Shown piece by piece: positions 8,127 through 17,592 of a stretch of DNA of 64,000 nt. The position numbers and the translations under genes are program-made. The DNA comes from Leptospiraceae bacterium (GTDB lineage Bacteria; Spirochaetota; Leptospiria; Leptospirales; Leptospiraceae), in NCBI GenBank assembly GCA_024233835.1, contig JACKPC010000003.1, positions 94,501 through 158,500 on the forward strand, in the 5' to 3' direction. The notes below the pieces were generated by a model. That model was given only the letters and a program-made list of their open reading frames with translations. It ran no database searches and had not been told where the DNA came from. How positions within the stretch are numbered: position 1 is the first letter of the stretch; every line of letters begins with the position of its first letter.

Positions 8127-9677
8127 ATGATGAAATTACTCAGCTTCTTAGTTTGTATCTTATTATATACTCCGGTACTCTTTTCCGGAGATCTTGCGTT
8201 TTTCCCCGTTCATGTAAATGGGGATCTTCCGGCAGAATGGAAAAATGAAGAAAAACTTGATTATAAGCTGTCTTCTCTCTTTTCTTTTTATGCCAGGGAT
8301 AATTTTGTTATAGAAGTAGCTGATGTTTCCAAGCTTCAGCAATGGATGGAAGCCGGAAAGGTTCTGAGAGGAAAAAAGCTTGAAAGATCTACTATCTCAG
8401 GAATATGTCAGGGCCTGGATGTCTCGTATGTAGTCTGGTCAGAGCTGGATTTCGTGAAGAGACCGTATCTTGTAACCGAATTATATAATTGCAGTGGTAC
8501 TGTAATAAACAGGAAGGAGGGTTTTTTATACGGGGAAATTTATTCAGATCTGGAAGATAGTTTAAAAACTTTGCTTCAGATGTTTCCGCCCCGCTTAAAA
8601 AAAGAGCTTTCTTCTGAATCGAAAGAAAGTAAGAAAGAACTAATATTTGCTCTGGATCTTTCCGGTTCTTTTATGCGGGAAATTCAGGCGATTCGTCCGT
8701 ATATTCGCAAAGTCATTCGAAATCAAAATATTCCGGTGGGCTTATTACTATTCGGACCAGCAGGTACTACCTATATTTCTCCCACTTATGAAACGAAAAA
8801 GATTGAAGAAGCCTTAAAAGCCATTCGGTATGGTGGAGAAGTCACAGCAAACCATATTATTAATGGTCTCCATAAACTCAGGGGCAGTGCAGCCGGCCTG
8901 GAAGGAGAAGTAATTTTACTTACGGATGTAAAACTTAAATCTTCCGAAATTTATAACCTACAATCCGGAATTTTATCGGTAAAGCAACTTGGATATTCCA
9001 TAAAAATTGTTTCCAATTCCAGCGGGAATAATCAGTCTTTGAGAGCTTTAAAGCGAGCAGCCGGAGCAAGCGGTACACCCTTACAGGCTATTACCTCTTT
9101 TAAAAAGGTGGGAACAAATAAGGGCTATCGAATGATATTCTTAAAAGACAATCAAATTTATTTCAATAAACGCTCCGGGGTAAATCCGGGAATTATAGAC
9201 ACAAATAATTTGGAAAGTATAGAAGAATCCAGGATCTACGCCTATGCGGACTATCCCCATCCGAATAATATGGTAGCTATCTATTCTAAAGTTACAGGAG
9301 AAAAGATTCTCGAGGTTGGAAATCTGCAATCAGATGTCAGCTTCTTATTAGAAAACTTAACCCGCTCTTTATTTGGTAGTGATCTTCAATCCTGGAAAAA
9401 GGTTCTGATAAAAACCGGTCATTATTCATCCTGGATATATCTTGGTTCCATTCAACCGTCTCTTGTCGGAAAACTCGTTACATTTAAAACCACCTTTCAG
9501 GTAGATAAAACCAGTTCTTCCGGCTACACAAATGTTCCTTCAGACACCCATCTTCATTCCGGAGAAATTCCGGAACTTCTTCTTTTAAAGCCTTCGGAGA
9601 TCCGGTCTTATCTAAAAACCCATTCAGGTAAGAAGCTGTCCTGTTTTATCAAAGGAACTGTTTTAGAAATTCGTTAA
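8127..9677 (+). CDS. Exported protein with a von Willebrand A-like domain
   Basis: 516 residues. An N-terminal hydrophobic signal (about 1-20, ending LFSG) implies export. Residues 22-150 look like a domain that reads out small lipoprotein or periplasmic folds (LFSFYARDNFVIEVADVSKL). Residues 172-330 form a VWA-like fold: LIFALDLSGS carries the MIDAS DxSxS at 177-181, and VILLTDVKL supplies the second acidic strand. About 180 residues follow that I do not recognise. VWA domains bind metal and protein partners. Its place between plsC and signal peptidase suggests an envelope role, which is inference. Confidence 0.75.
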   Translation: MMKLLSFLVCILLYTPVLFSGDLAFFPVHVNGDLPAEWKNEEKLDYKLSSLFSFYARDNFVIEVADVSKLQQWMEAGKVLRGKKLERSTISGICQGLDVSYVVWSELDFVKRPYLVTELYNCSGTVINRKEGFLYGEIYSDLEDSLKTLLQMFPPRLKKELSSESKESKKELIFALDLSGSFMREIQAIRPYIRKVIRNQNIPVGLLLFGPAGTTYISPTYETKKIEEALKAIRYGGEVTANHIINGLHKLRGSAAGLEGEVILLTDVKLKSSEIYNLQSGILSVKQLGYSIKIVSNSSGNNQSLRALKRAAGASGTPLQAITSFKKVGTNKGYRMIFLKDNQIYFNKRSGVNPGIIDTNNLESIEESRIYAYADYPHPNNMVAIYSKVTGEKILEVGNLQSDVSFLLENLTRSLFGSDLQSWKKVLIKTGHYSSWIYLGSIQPSLVGKLVTFKTTFQVDKTSSSGYTNVPSDTHLHSGEIPELLLLKPSEIRSYLKTHSGKKLSCFIKGTVLEIR

Positions 9678-9685
9678 GCTTTTTT

Positions 9686-10243
9686 GTGAAAAAAAAGATA
9701 ACTATCATTACCTTATTTTTTGTGAGTATAATCTGTATTCGCACTTTCTTTTTCCGGATCTATATAGTGGAAGGAAATTCGATGGCTCCCTCTTTACAGG
9801 ATGGCTCTATTATCCTTGTCTCTTTATTTGCTTATCCATTTCGAATACCGGGATTGAAAACAGAGTTTCAGCTTTTCTCAAAGTGGCAACCGAAACGATT
9901 GAGTATTGTTCTATTCGAAGATCCCAAACAAGAAATGCTGATTAAGCGACTTGTGGGTTTACCGGGGGATGAATACGAGTTTAAAAATGATAAAGTTTAT
10001 ATTCAATCCAAAGCTCTATCAGAAGGATATCTGGAAGAGGGAGTTCGAACCGTTCCTCCTTCTGATTCTGCCTCTATACTACCCGCTCATCCTTTTCGGG
10101 TAATTTTTAGAGAAGGACAAATTCCCAAAGATTATTTTCTTGTTCTCGGAGATAATCGTTCTAATACAACAGATTCAAGAAAAATTGGGTTGATACCCAA
10201 AATTAAATTAAGAGGTGAACTACTATTTTTGCTGATAAAGTAA
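9686..10243 (+). CDS. lepB: Signal peptidase I
   Basis: A 185-residue type I signal peptidase with one N-terminal anchor (about 5-24) and the catalytic domain outside the membrane. The Ser box is VEGNSMAPSL with catalytic Ser32; the Lys box is IKRLVGLPGD with Lys87; box E is GDNRSNTTDSR. It cleaves signal peptides of secreted proteins. The start is GTG at 9686, eight bases after the preceding stop. The large non-conserved loops of enterobacterial LepB are absent, as in the short forms. It sits directly before a penicillin-binding protein, consistent with an envelope biogenesis operon. Confidence 0.93.
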   Translation: MKKKITIITLFFVSIICIRTFFFRIYIVEGNSMAPSLQDGSIILVSLFAYPFRIPGLKTEFQLFSKWQPKRLSIVLFEDPKQEMLIKRLVGLPGDEYEFKNDKVYIQSKALSEGYLEEGVRTVPPSDSASILPAHPFRVIFREGQIPKDYFLVLGDNRSNTTDSRKIGLIPKIKLRGELLFLLIK

Positions 10244-10281
10244 ACCCGAAACCTACTCCTCTGGATTCTTACAGAGAAAGG

Positions 10282-12084
10282 ATGCTATTTTTACTCCTTT
10301 TATTATTATTGTTATTTGTGGTTTTGCTCGGAAGAGTTACCTTTCTTTCTTTTTTTAATGGTAACATCCATAAATACAAAGAAATTAAGCGGATTCAGAG
10401 AGGGATTATTTATGATAGACGGGGCATGGAACTTGCCATATCCCAGGATGCCTCTACTATAGGAATAAACCCGGAAGAAGTCAGAGACCCTGCCTTCACA
10501 GCCAGTGTTTTATCTCCACTTTTAGATATTCCGGCAGAGAAAATTGAGCGAATGGTTCGAGATAAATCTAATTACTTTTTGCTGAAACGCGAAATTGATA
10601 ACAAGTTAGCAAGAAGGATTATGCAAATGGGTTTACCCGGTGTGAGAAGAGAAAAAGAATTCCACCGGGTTTATCCGAATGGAACCCTCGCTTCCAACCT
10701 TATAGGTTTTACCGGTCTGGATGATAACAAAGCCCTTTCCGGTCTGGAATACACATATAACCAGGAACTCTTAACGGTTTCGGAAGGTTATAAATACCAG
10801 GCCAATGATCTTTATTTAACAATTGATAGCTTGATTCAGTACCGTTTAGAAACTTCTCTGGGAAGGGCCTTCAAGGAAACCAAGTCTAAAAAAGCAATCG
10901 GGGTATTTTTGGATGTTAATAACGGTCATGTACTGGCCATGGCAAGTTTTCCAAATTTTGATCCAAACCGTTATTATGAGTATCCTCCCTCTTCTACCAC
11001 GAACTGGGCGATTCGCCATATCTATGAACCGGGTTCTACCATGAAAATTTTTATGGCAATGATCCTCTTAAACGAAGGAAAAATGGATCACAATGAAAAG
11101 TTTTATTGCCCGGGTTACGTTGAATTTGGAGACAGACTGGTTCGATGTGGTGGTATACACGGTCTTGTAGATCTGGAAGAAATTTTACAGTATTCCTGTA
11201 ACGTTGGAATCATAAAAGCTATTCAAAAAGTTCCCGATGCCAAAATATACCAGTATTTAAAGAAATATAAATTTGGTGAAAGGATTGGTATTTCAAATAA
11301 TGAAACCAAAGGCTATTTCCCGGAATTGAAAGAATGGACACCCAGTACCGCATATTTCATGGCCATCGGACAGGGAATATCTGTTACTCCTATTCAACTT
11401 GTGACTTCTGCCGCGGCTGTAGTTAATGGAGGTAATATCCATACACCCTTATTAGTATCTCATATTACAAGTAAGAGTGGAGATGTGGTAACAAAATTAA
11501 AACCCGACACGATTTCTATTGGAATTAAACCCAACACAACCAAACAGATGTTAAAGGCCCTAAAGAAAGTAGTTCAAAAAGGAACGGGGAAAAATGCCTA
11601 CTTACAGGATTATGCCATTGCCGGAAAAACCGGAACCGGCCAAAAAGCAAAACCTGGCAAGGGCTATGCAGCGGGACTCTTTAGTGCCTCATTCCTTGGT
11701 TTTTTCCCGGCCGATGACCCGAAGATAGTAGGTCTGATTTTATTCGATGAGCCGGGAGGAGATGTACATTCCGGAGGTGGAATTGCCGCACCGGTATTTA
11801 AGGAGGTGGTGGAAAATATCATTCCGATTATAAAATCCGGGGATTCTATGAATTCCTTCACCTTACAAAAACCCGCAAACAAGACCTATTCACACAATTC
11901 AAATAAGGTTCCAAATTTCCAGAGCATGACTGTCAAAGAAAGTTTGGAATTAGTTAAACAATATCCTGTCACTTATCGTATATTCGGTTCAGGTTACTGC
12001 TACAGACAGGAACCACCTGCGGGAAGTTCCGTACAAAAAGATATACAGTGGAACCTGTATTTTGAAACGGGGAATAAAAAATAG
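10282..12084 (+). CDS. Class B penicillin-binding protein with C-terminal PASTA domain (FtsI/SpoVD type)
   Basis: 600 residues: one leucine-rich anchor (residues 1-17), a PBP dimerisation domain (about 35-170) and a transpeptidase domain with EPGSTMKIF (active Ser near 252), YSCN as the SxN box, and GKTGTG near 448. The final 60 residues (VPNFQSMTVKESLELV onward) form one PASTA domain, which binds uncrosslinked peptidoglycan. It makes septal or elongation peptide cross-links. The frame is open upstream of ATG 10282 as far as the lepB end, but no canonical start lies there and AGAAAGG abuts the ATG. It is the last gene of the run starting at 4467. Confidence 0.92.
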   Translation: MLFLLLLLLLLFVVLLGRVTFLSFFNGNIHKYKEIKRIQRGIIYDRRGMELAISQDASTIGINPEEVRDPAFTASVLSPLLDIPAEKIERMVRDKSNYFLLKREIDNKLARRIMQMGLPGVRREKEFHRVYPNGTLASNLIGFTGLDDNKALSGLEYTYNQELLTVSEGYKYQANDLYLTIDSLIQYRLETSLGRAFKETKSKKAIGVFLDVNNGHVLAMASFPNFDPNRYYEYPPSSTTNWAIRHIYEPGSTMKIFMAMILLNEGKMDHNEKFYCPGYVEFGDRLVRCGGIHGLVDLEEILQYSCNVGIIKAIQKVPDAKIYQYLKKYKFGERIGISNNETKGYFPELKEWTPSTAYFMAIGQGISVTPIQLVTSAAAVVNGGNIHTPLLVSHITSKSGDVVTKLKPDTISIGIKPNTTKQMLKALKKVVQKGTGKNAYLQDYAIAGKTGTGQKAKPGKGYAAGLFSASFLGFFPADDPKIVGLILFDEPGGDVHSGGGIAAPVFKEVVENIIPIIKSGDSMNSFTLQKPANKTYSHNSNKVPNFQSMTVKESLELVKQYPVTYRIFGSGYCYRQEPPAGSSVQKDIQWNLYFETGNKK

Positions 12085-12146
12085 GAAGATTTTAAAAAAA
12101 AGAGGTTTACAGTTTTTATAGACCGTGTAAATTAAGTGTACATCCT

Positions 12147-12159
12147 TTATGTGACATAA
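12147..12159. promoter_or_regulatory. 13-bp palindrome TTATGTGACATAA before the 12161 gene
   Basis: A perfect palindrome (six bases each side of a central G) ends one base before the ATG at 12161. Near-copies occur twice at 36483-36513, also just before an ATG. There is no Shine-Dalgarno sequence between the motif and the start in either case. It is most simply an operator for one shared regulator. Confidence 0.5.
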
Positions 12160-12160
12160 T

Positions 12161-12469
12161 ATGAAAGACCGAAAGTATGATGCAAGTTACGATTACGCGA
12201 GTTCGAGGACGTTTCTCGGTCGGGTAATAGCCGATAAAACAGGAGGGAACGCAAATTCTCTTCTCGGTTTTGTAATTTATAAGGTTAAGATTTTTTTAGC
12301 CTGGAAAGGTTTTATACGCTCCATTGAGGATTCTTCTGATAATGCCAAGATGATAAAAGCTCATCATTGTCGGAATCTCGGACATAGCCTCGAACAGGAT
12401 TCCGAGATAAAAAGCAGAAGGGATATATTGCGAAAGACAGATCATTATATACAAACTTATGACGAGTAA
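12161..12469 (+). CDS. Unknown small protein
   Basis: 102 residues, rich in Lys, Arg, Asp and His, with no signal peptide; one moderately hydrophobic stretch (SLLGFVIYKVKIFLAWKGF, about 34-52) could be a buried helix. I do not recognise a family. The start ATG has no ribosome site and is abutted by the palindrome at 12147-12159. It overlaps the next gene by 11 bp, so the two are probably co-translated. Confidence 0.55.
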   Translation: MKDRKYDASYDYASSRTFLGRVIADKTGGNANSLLGFVIYKVKIFLAWKGFIRSIEDSSDNAKMIKAHHCRNLGHSLEQDSEIKSRRDILRKTDHYIQTYDE

Positions 12470-12956
12470 ACCGAGCCCCCATAAAAATTTCTTACATTCT
12501 ATACAATCGAATCTCGAAGCCTATGTGGTATTAAGTGCGGAACCACTTTCACCACCTTCCGATTCGGAAGTGTCCCGGTTTTTATCTTTAGATCCCGGCT
12601 CAGAAGACTTTGAACATTTTCTTTGTGATTCCGGTTTTATGAATTTTATAGCCGGGATGGAAATGCTTTCTCCTGCAAAAAGCGAGTTACCACTTTTAGA
12701 ATCAGATGTGCTAACCGTTCGTTTCACCCCCTCTTTTTTGCCCAAAGCGACGATTCTCGACAGGATTCAAAGTCTCGCGAACGGTTATGTTTGTTTATTT
12801 TATGGGGATCCATTTCATATATATTCCTATTTACAGAAAAATTTGATTAACGGAGGCCTTGAAAAAATAGATAAAATCCGCAGGGTGATCTATAATTTTT
12901 CCGGCTACCTCGTCTATGAAAAAGAACTACAAAAAAGCGTAGCCATACAGGCCTAA
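12459..12956 (+). CDS. Unknown protein overlapping the preceding gene
   Basis: 165 residues, no signal peptide or membrane helix, acidic N-terminal half. Not recognised. The 11-bp overlap with the 12161 gene suggests a functional pair. Length and continuous codon use like that of neighbours support a real gene. No terminator is evident after it; the next gene has its own AT-rich upstream region. Confidence 0.6.
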   Translation: MTSKPSPHKNFLHSIQSNLEAYVVLSAEPLSPPSDSEVSRFLSLDPGSEDFEHFLCDSGFMNFIAGMEMLSPAKSELPLLESDVLTVRFTPSFLPKATILDRIQSLANGYVCLFYGDPFHIYSYLQKNLINGGLEKIDKIRRVIYNFSGYLVYEKELQKSVAIQA

Positions 12957-12971
12957 CTTCCTTTTAATTTA

Positions 12972-13000
12972 CTTGCATTTATATATGTCCTTATTATCCT
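12972..13000 (+). promoter_or_regulatory. Possible sigma70-type promoter for the 13009 gene
   Basis: TTTACT and TATTAT separated by 18 bp lie just before the start of the small exported protein gene. The fit to TTGACA/TATAAT is moderate and there is no independent support. Confidence 0.35.
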
Positions 13001-13008
13001 AGTACGGG

Positions 13009-13341
13009 ATGAAAAAAAGAAGTATTGTAAAATATTTATTTTTCTTTTTTTTCTCTATTTTTTTATTCCCTTTCGACATTGCTGCTATTTCTTCGGAATA
13101 TGAAGAATGCGAGTATACCTCAGGTAATAAATCTCGTGCTATAATCCAATCGAAATCTAATCTGGAAAAAGACACGCTTACCGGCGGAAGTTTCAATTTT
13201 TTTTATCTACCTTTCGAATACAACTTTAACAAGATTGAATATTCGGATTTAAAAATAGCTCAAACTGAATCGCTTAGCTATTCGACAAAGAAGAAATTAC
13301 ATTATTTTATTTTATATTCCGTATTTTTAGTTTATTCATAG
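13009..13341 (+). CDS. Small exported protein of unknown function
   Basis: 110 residues: positive N-terminus MKKRSIVK, hydrophobic phenylalanine-rich core and IAA cleavage region near residue 26, so a Sec signal peptide. The mature part has one Cys and ends in a second hydrophobic patch (LHYFILYSVFLVYS) that may anchor it. Not recognised. It precedes the porin by 84 bp. It may be a fast-evolving or spurious ORF, so confidence is limited. Confidence 0.45.
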   Translation: MKKRSIVKYLFFFFFSIFLFPFDIAAISSEYEECEYTSGNKSRAIIQSKSNLEKDTLTGGSFNFFYLPFEYNFNKIEYSDLKIAQTESLSYSTKKKLHYFILYSVFLVYS

Positions 13342-13425
13342 ATACACGCTTTACTTTATTTTTCTAAAATTATAGATAAACTGTTTTACAAAAGATATAT
13401 AAATATACTAATTAAGGATTAAATT

Positions 13426-14916
13426 ATGTTTTATCATATTATCATTTTTCTTTCATTACTTTTCACTTCAATGATATTCGCTGAAGAGGGAAATGTTAAA
13501 GGGGCGGCTCCTACAGCTCCTACTCCCGAAACAAAGCTATACGGTTTTATTTTCTTTTACGGAAATTATGCAGATAAAGCAGTAATGTCTTTCGGAAAAG
13601 AAAATTTTAACGGGGTTACGGCTGTAAAAAGGCAGGTAAATGCCAGCGATTCTAATTCGCGCTGGGGCTTTTCTCCTTATGCCACAAGAATCGGATTTGA
13701 GCATAGCCTTGATAAAAAAATGAAAGGCGTTGCCGAAATAGATTTTATTGATTTTGACCAGAGTCAGGGAAATGTGAGTGTTCGCCCTCGTTTGCGTCAG
13801 TTATTTTTAAGCTATAAACCTGCTGATCAATTTGAAATTTTTGCAGGTCAAATGTGGGATATATTTGCTCCTTTAAAGCCTCACACATTTAATTTGATCG
13901 GTAAGTTATTCCAACAGGGCGATCTGGGCTGGCAGAGAGAGCAGTTAGGTTTTAAATATTCTCCTTTTCAAAGCTTAGAATTAAGTCTGGCACTCGGGGT
14001 AACCGGAAAAAATACAAACTCTTATCCGGTTATTGATGTGGAATTTAACTCTACACCTACCCTGGGAACTCAAGTGAAATTTACCCCAATCGCTAATATG
14101 GATTTTTATGCTTCTTTTCTTGTCACTAATCTAAAATACAGACAAAGTGGTATCGATAGTACTCGGGATAATACATACCTTGATTACAATCTAAATACTC
14201 TATATAATGTAAACATGTTGCCCTATAACAGTGCTCCTCAATCAGCTGCTTCGGGAGGTGCCGCTCTCGGTATGGACCTGAATTTTTTAGATAAGAGATT
14301 AAACCTAAGAACTGAAATGAACTATGGTAGAAACACAGCTAACCTGAACTCACTGGGTTTGAGCAAAATACAAAGTTCGACCTTTAAAGAGTACTATTCT
14401 TCCAGTCGCTATGGTTTTATAACTTCTAATGGAAGTTTTGCTAAAGATTTAATGAGTTCTAATACATTAAATTTTTATTCTATAGAGGAGGAAGGGGGCT
14501 GGTTTAGCGTTAATTATAAAATTACGGAGAGTTTTTCTTCTGGTTTTTATGTATCCGGTGCAAAAATATTGAATACGGAACATTTACAGGCAGCGGATTA
14601 CAACTCTCTATACTATAGTCAGAAATTCGGCACAAATTTGGATTTCAAAAAAGCAGGAGCTATCAGGGAAAATGATACGGTTGCTCTTTTCCTATCCTAT
14701 AGTCCAGAAAGTAGGATTACGTTTTTCTTGCAGGGGGATTATATGAAAACCTATTATAAAGACCCGGATCGATATAGAGGCTTAAGAGCTTACATAGACT
14801 CTTATGACCTGGATACCAATACCTGGAAATTTCGGACTCCAATTCCTTTCGCACAAAAATCTTCTGCTGTCGCAGTGGCAAGGCTTCTACATTACGGCGT
14901 AAGTTATAGTTTTTAA
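13426..14916 (+). CDS. Outer-membrane porin-like beta-barrel protein
   Basis: 496 residues: signal peptide (1-19, ending MIFA), then a porin-like barrel. Alternating aromatic/polar strands such as KLYGFIFFYGNYAD, TRIGFEHSLDKKMKGVAEID and QLFLSYKPADQFEIFAGQM are typical, as is the terminal YSF with a C-terminal aromatic for BAM assembly. It likely forms a diffusion channel in the outer membrane. AAGGATTAAATT ahead of the ATG provides a ribosome site. Substrate preference cannot be read from sequence. Confidence 0.82.
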   Translation: MFYHIIIFLSLLFTSMIFAEEGNVKGAAPTAPTPETKLYGFIFFYGNYADKAVMSFGKENFNGVTAVKRQVNASDSNSRWGFSPYATRIGFEHSLDKKMKGVAEIDFIDFDQSQGNVSVRPRLRQLFLSYKPADQFEIFAGQMWDIFAPLKPHTFNLIGKLFQQGDLGWQREQLGFKYSPFQSLELSLALGVTGKNTNSYPVIDVEFNSTPTLGTQVKFTPIANMDFYASFLVTNLKYRQSGIDSTRDNTYLDYNLNTLYNVNMLPYNSAPQSAASGGAALGMDLNFLDKRLNLRTEMNYGRNTANLNSLGLSKIQSSTFKEYYSSSRYGFITSNGSFAKDLMSSNTLNFYSIEEEGGWFSVNYKITESFSSGFYVSGAKILNTEHLQAADYNSLYYSQKFGTNLDFKKAGAIRENDTVALFLSYSPESRITFFLQGDYMKTYYKDPDRYRGLRAYIDSYDLDTNTWKFRTPIPFAQKSSAVAVARLLHYGVSYSF

Positions 14917-14925
14917 GTATATTGT

Positions 14926-14950
14926 AAAAATCAGGGAGACATTCCCCTGA
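14926..14950 (-). terminator. Terminator for the REC-PAS-kinase gene
   Basis: TCAGGG and CCCTGA (14931-14936 and 14945-14950) form a hairpin; on the minus strand the stem is followed by TTTTTAC. It lies about 85 bp beyond the stop at 15034. Its left arm on the minus strand is shared with the competing stem at 14947-14992. Confidence 0.6.
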
Positions 14951-14992
14951 CTGTCGGTAATTGTGCTAAAAAAATCATAAACCGGCAGTCAG
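14947..14992 (-). promoter_or_regulatory. Alternative stem competing with the terminator
   Basis: CTGACTGTCGGT at 14947-14958 pairs with ACCGGCAGTCAG at 14981-14992, 11 of 12 Watson-Crick plus one wobble. It includes four bases of the terminator stem, so only one of the two can form; the layout is that of an antiterminator, though it may just be a second protective hairpin. Confidence 0.4.
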
Positions 14993-15033
14993 TAAGAATT
15001 TGAGCGGATATGGTATATTCTTAGAATTTTTGC

Positions 15034-17592
15034 TTATCCCTGAAATTCTAGATACACTCGGGTGCCTTGATTGCTTTCTATATAAAAGCTTCCATTTAGT
15101 TGTTTCATTAGCATTCCGATGAGCTTCATACCGAATCCTTTATGGCTATCAGTTATTGAAAAACCCTTGCCATCATCTATTACTGTGATGAAAACCTGCT
15201 TTTCTTTTTTTTGGGCTGAAATGCTTAAAGTTCCTTTCTTTGTCTCGGTAAAAGCATATTTCAATGAATTAGTGATAATCTCATTTATCACAATTCCCAA
15301 AGAAAACAACTTTTTCGCCTGAACGATAATTTCTTCGAAGTCAGTATGAATACTGAGCTCTATTGAGTGACTTACAGTACTTGTGATTTCATATATTAGA
15401 GGTTTTAAATAGTCCTGTAAGGACATATCAGTAAAATTTGAACTGTGGAATAATTTATCGTATAAAGATGCCATACTATGGATTCTTCTGGCTGCATCCT
15501 GTAAAATTTCATAAGTCTTCGGATTATCGGATATGTTCGCATGGATCGATAAAAGACTGTGAATTGCCATCATATTATTTTTGACTCTGTGGTGGACTTC
15601 CTTTAAAATAATTTCTTTTTCTTCTAACAGTCTGCTTATCTCTAACTCAGCCATTTTTCTTTCTGTTATATCGGTTATAAAACCCTCTATAGAAAGCAAA
15701 TCTCCTTCAGAAGAAAATATGGGGAGACCTTTTTCTAAGACCCACTTTTCTCTTTCACTCGAATCGATGATTCTATAGGTTAAAGTGAAATGCTTTCTGT
15801 TTCTTACAGCTTTTTGTACTTCATTAAATACATATTCCGTATCTTCCGGATGAATTACATCATTATAAGATAGGGTTTTGTTTTCTACGAAGTCTTCTGC
15901 TGAATAACCGGATAGTTCTTTTATCCCCTCACTCATAAACTCCATAGTCCATTTTTTATCGTTTTTACAACGATACGCTAAACCCTGCAAATTCGAGATA
16001 AGTGTAGATAGAGTCCTTTGTACATTTTGTATATTTTCCTCAGCTAACTTTTTCTCTGTTATATCTTGAACAATAGCTATGTGCTTATCCGGTTTCTGTC
16101 CGAGTCTCCAGAGAGGAGTTACACTTAAGTTTACCCAGCGAATTCCACCATCTTTATGGAAATAACGTTTATCCATGCAAAATTCCCGTATCTCATTGCT
16201 TTTAAGCTGTTTCATAAACTGTAGATCAATTTCAAGATCCTGCGGATGGGTTATTTTAAGAAAATCTAATTCAAGCATTTCTTCAACTGAATATCCGACA
16301 ATGTCAGCATATTTTTTATTAACGTTTAAAAACCTACCTGTGTCAGTATCAATTTCTGCAACACCAACTATAGCCTGTTCAAAAATAGCTGTAAAAAATT
16401 TTTCACTCTCTTTCAAACTTATTTCTGAAAGTTTCTTTTCAGTTATATCGATGCGAATTCCCACCAGGCGGGTCGCATAACCAGTAGAATCCCTATCTAT
16501 AATATAGCCAAATACATTGTGCCATCTATAAGTGCCATTTCTATGTAACATCCTCGCTTCGTATTGATAGCTTTCTTCCTTTCCTATAAGAGCTTCTTTA
16601 ATAACTTTTTTCGCTAATTGCCTGTCTTCCGGGTGGATTCTCTGGTTCCAAATGTCTTTATCGGATGCTTCAACTTCCGCTTTGTAGCCAAGCATACTGT
16701 AAAAAGATGGAGAAGCATACCATTTATCATGAACAATGTCCCAATCCCAGACCCCAATATTTGTACATTCTAATGTAAGTTGAAGTCTTTCTTCACTTCT
16801 CTTTAAGGCTTCTTCGGCATAGTATTTATCCGTAATATCTGAAAAAACAAGAATTACTCCCTGTATATTTCCATTTTTATCTTTTATGGGAGCTGCACTG
16901 TCGGATATTAAATACTCCCTATTATCTTTACTTAAAAGAGCAGTATGTTCCGAGATTCGAACAATTTTTTTTTCTTTTAATACAACTTCTACCGGATTTT
17001 CAATCGGAAGTCTGGTTTTGAGATTAATAGCTCTAAAAATATTTATGAGAGATTGACCTCTGGCTTCATTAAAGGTCCAAGCAGTCATTTTCTCTGCGAT
17101 TCCATTCATACGGATTATTTTCCCGTTTATGTCAGTTGCAATAACAGCATCACCAATAGACTGCAATGTGGTGGAGAGAGATTCTTCGCTCTCCTGAGTC
17201 TTTTTATGGGCTTCATATAATTCAAAAGCCATTTCAATCGAGGATTGTAATACAAAGTTCCCTGAATTTTTTATGACATAGCCGTATCGTGTGATTCCTC
17301 TTACACGTTCGACCATTTCCTTTTCAGAATGCGAAGTATGAAATACTATAGGCAGAGACTTTAATTTTAAAATTTGTTTTGCTGCTTCGGTTCCGTCAAT
17401 TCCATCGCCCAGATCGATATCCATTATCACCAAATCAATCTCATGGTTTTGCTTGATACAAAATACTGCTTCTTCGCCGCTACCGGCAGTCACAATACTA
17501 TAACCAAACTTACTGATAACCTTGGATTGAACTTTAGATATAATAATATCATCTTCTACCAGAAGAATCAGTTTAGACTTTTCATTATTCAT
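15034..17592 (-). CDS. REC-PAS(x4)-HisKA_2 histidine kinase
   Basis: 852 residues, soluble. A receiver domain comes first (1-125, phospho-Asp in VIMDIDLGDGIDG), then four PAS/PAC units at about 135-255, 262-388, 392-515 and 520-650, each ending in an I/DITEK-type motif. The kinase is HisKA_2/HWE-like: KEVHHRVKNNMMAIHSLL holds the phospho-His, and the HATPase has NEIITNSLKYAF and DDGKGF. Such proteins accept phosphate at REC and pass it on, or sense small ligands or redox by PAS. Its ATG overlaps the SpoIIE phosphatase stop by 4 bp, so the two work as a coupled pair. Confidence 0.92.
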   Translation of the reverse strand: MNNEKSKLILLVEDDIIISKVQSKVISKFGYSIVTAGSGEEAVFCIKQNHEIDLVIMDIDLGDGIDGTEAAKQILKLKSLPIVFHTSHSEKEMVERVRGITRYGYVIKNSGNFVLQSSIEMAFELYEAHKKTQESEESLSTTLQSIGDAVIATDINGKIIRMNGIAEKMTAWTFNEARGQSLINIFRAINLKTRLPIENPVEVVLKEKKIVRISEHTALLSKDNREYLISDSAAPIKDKNGNIQGVILVFSDITDKYYAEEALKRSEERLQLTLECTNIGVWDWDIVHDKWYASPSFYSMLGYKAEVEASDKDIWNQRIHPEDRQLAKKVIKEALIGKEESYQYEARMLHRNGTYRWHNVFGYIIDRDSTGYATRLVGIRIDITEKKLSEISLKESEKFFTAIFEQAIVGVAEIDTDTGRFLNVNKKYADIVGYSVEEMLELDFLKITHPQDLEIDLQFMKQLKSNEIREFCMDKRYFHKDGGIRWVNLSVTPLWRLGQKPDKHIAIVQDITEKKLAEENIQNVQRTLSTLISNLQGLAYRCKNDKKWTMEFMSEGIKELSGYSAEDFVENKTLSYNDVIHPEDTEYVFNEVQKAVRNRKHFTLTYRIIDSSEREKWVLEKGLPIFSSEGDLLSIEGFITDITERKMAELEISRLLEEKEIILKEVHHRVKNNMMAIHSLLSIHANISDNPKTYEILQDAARRIHSMASLYDKLFHSSNFTDMSLQDYLKPLIYEITSTVSHSIELSIHTDFEEIIVQAKKLFSLGIVINEIITNSLKYAFTETKKGTLSISAQKKEKQVFITVIDDGKGFSITDSHKGFGMKLIGMLMKQLNGSFYIESNQGTRVYLEFQG

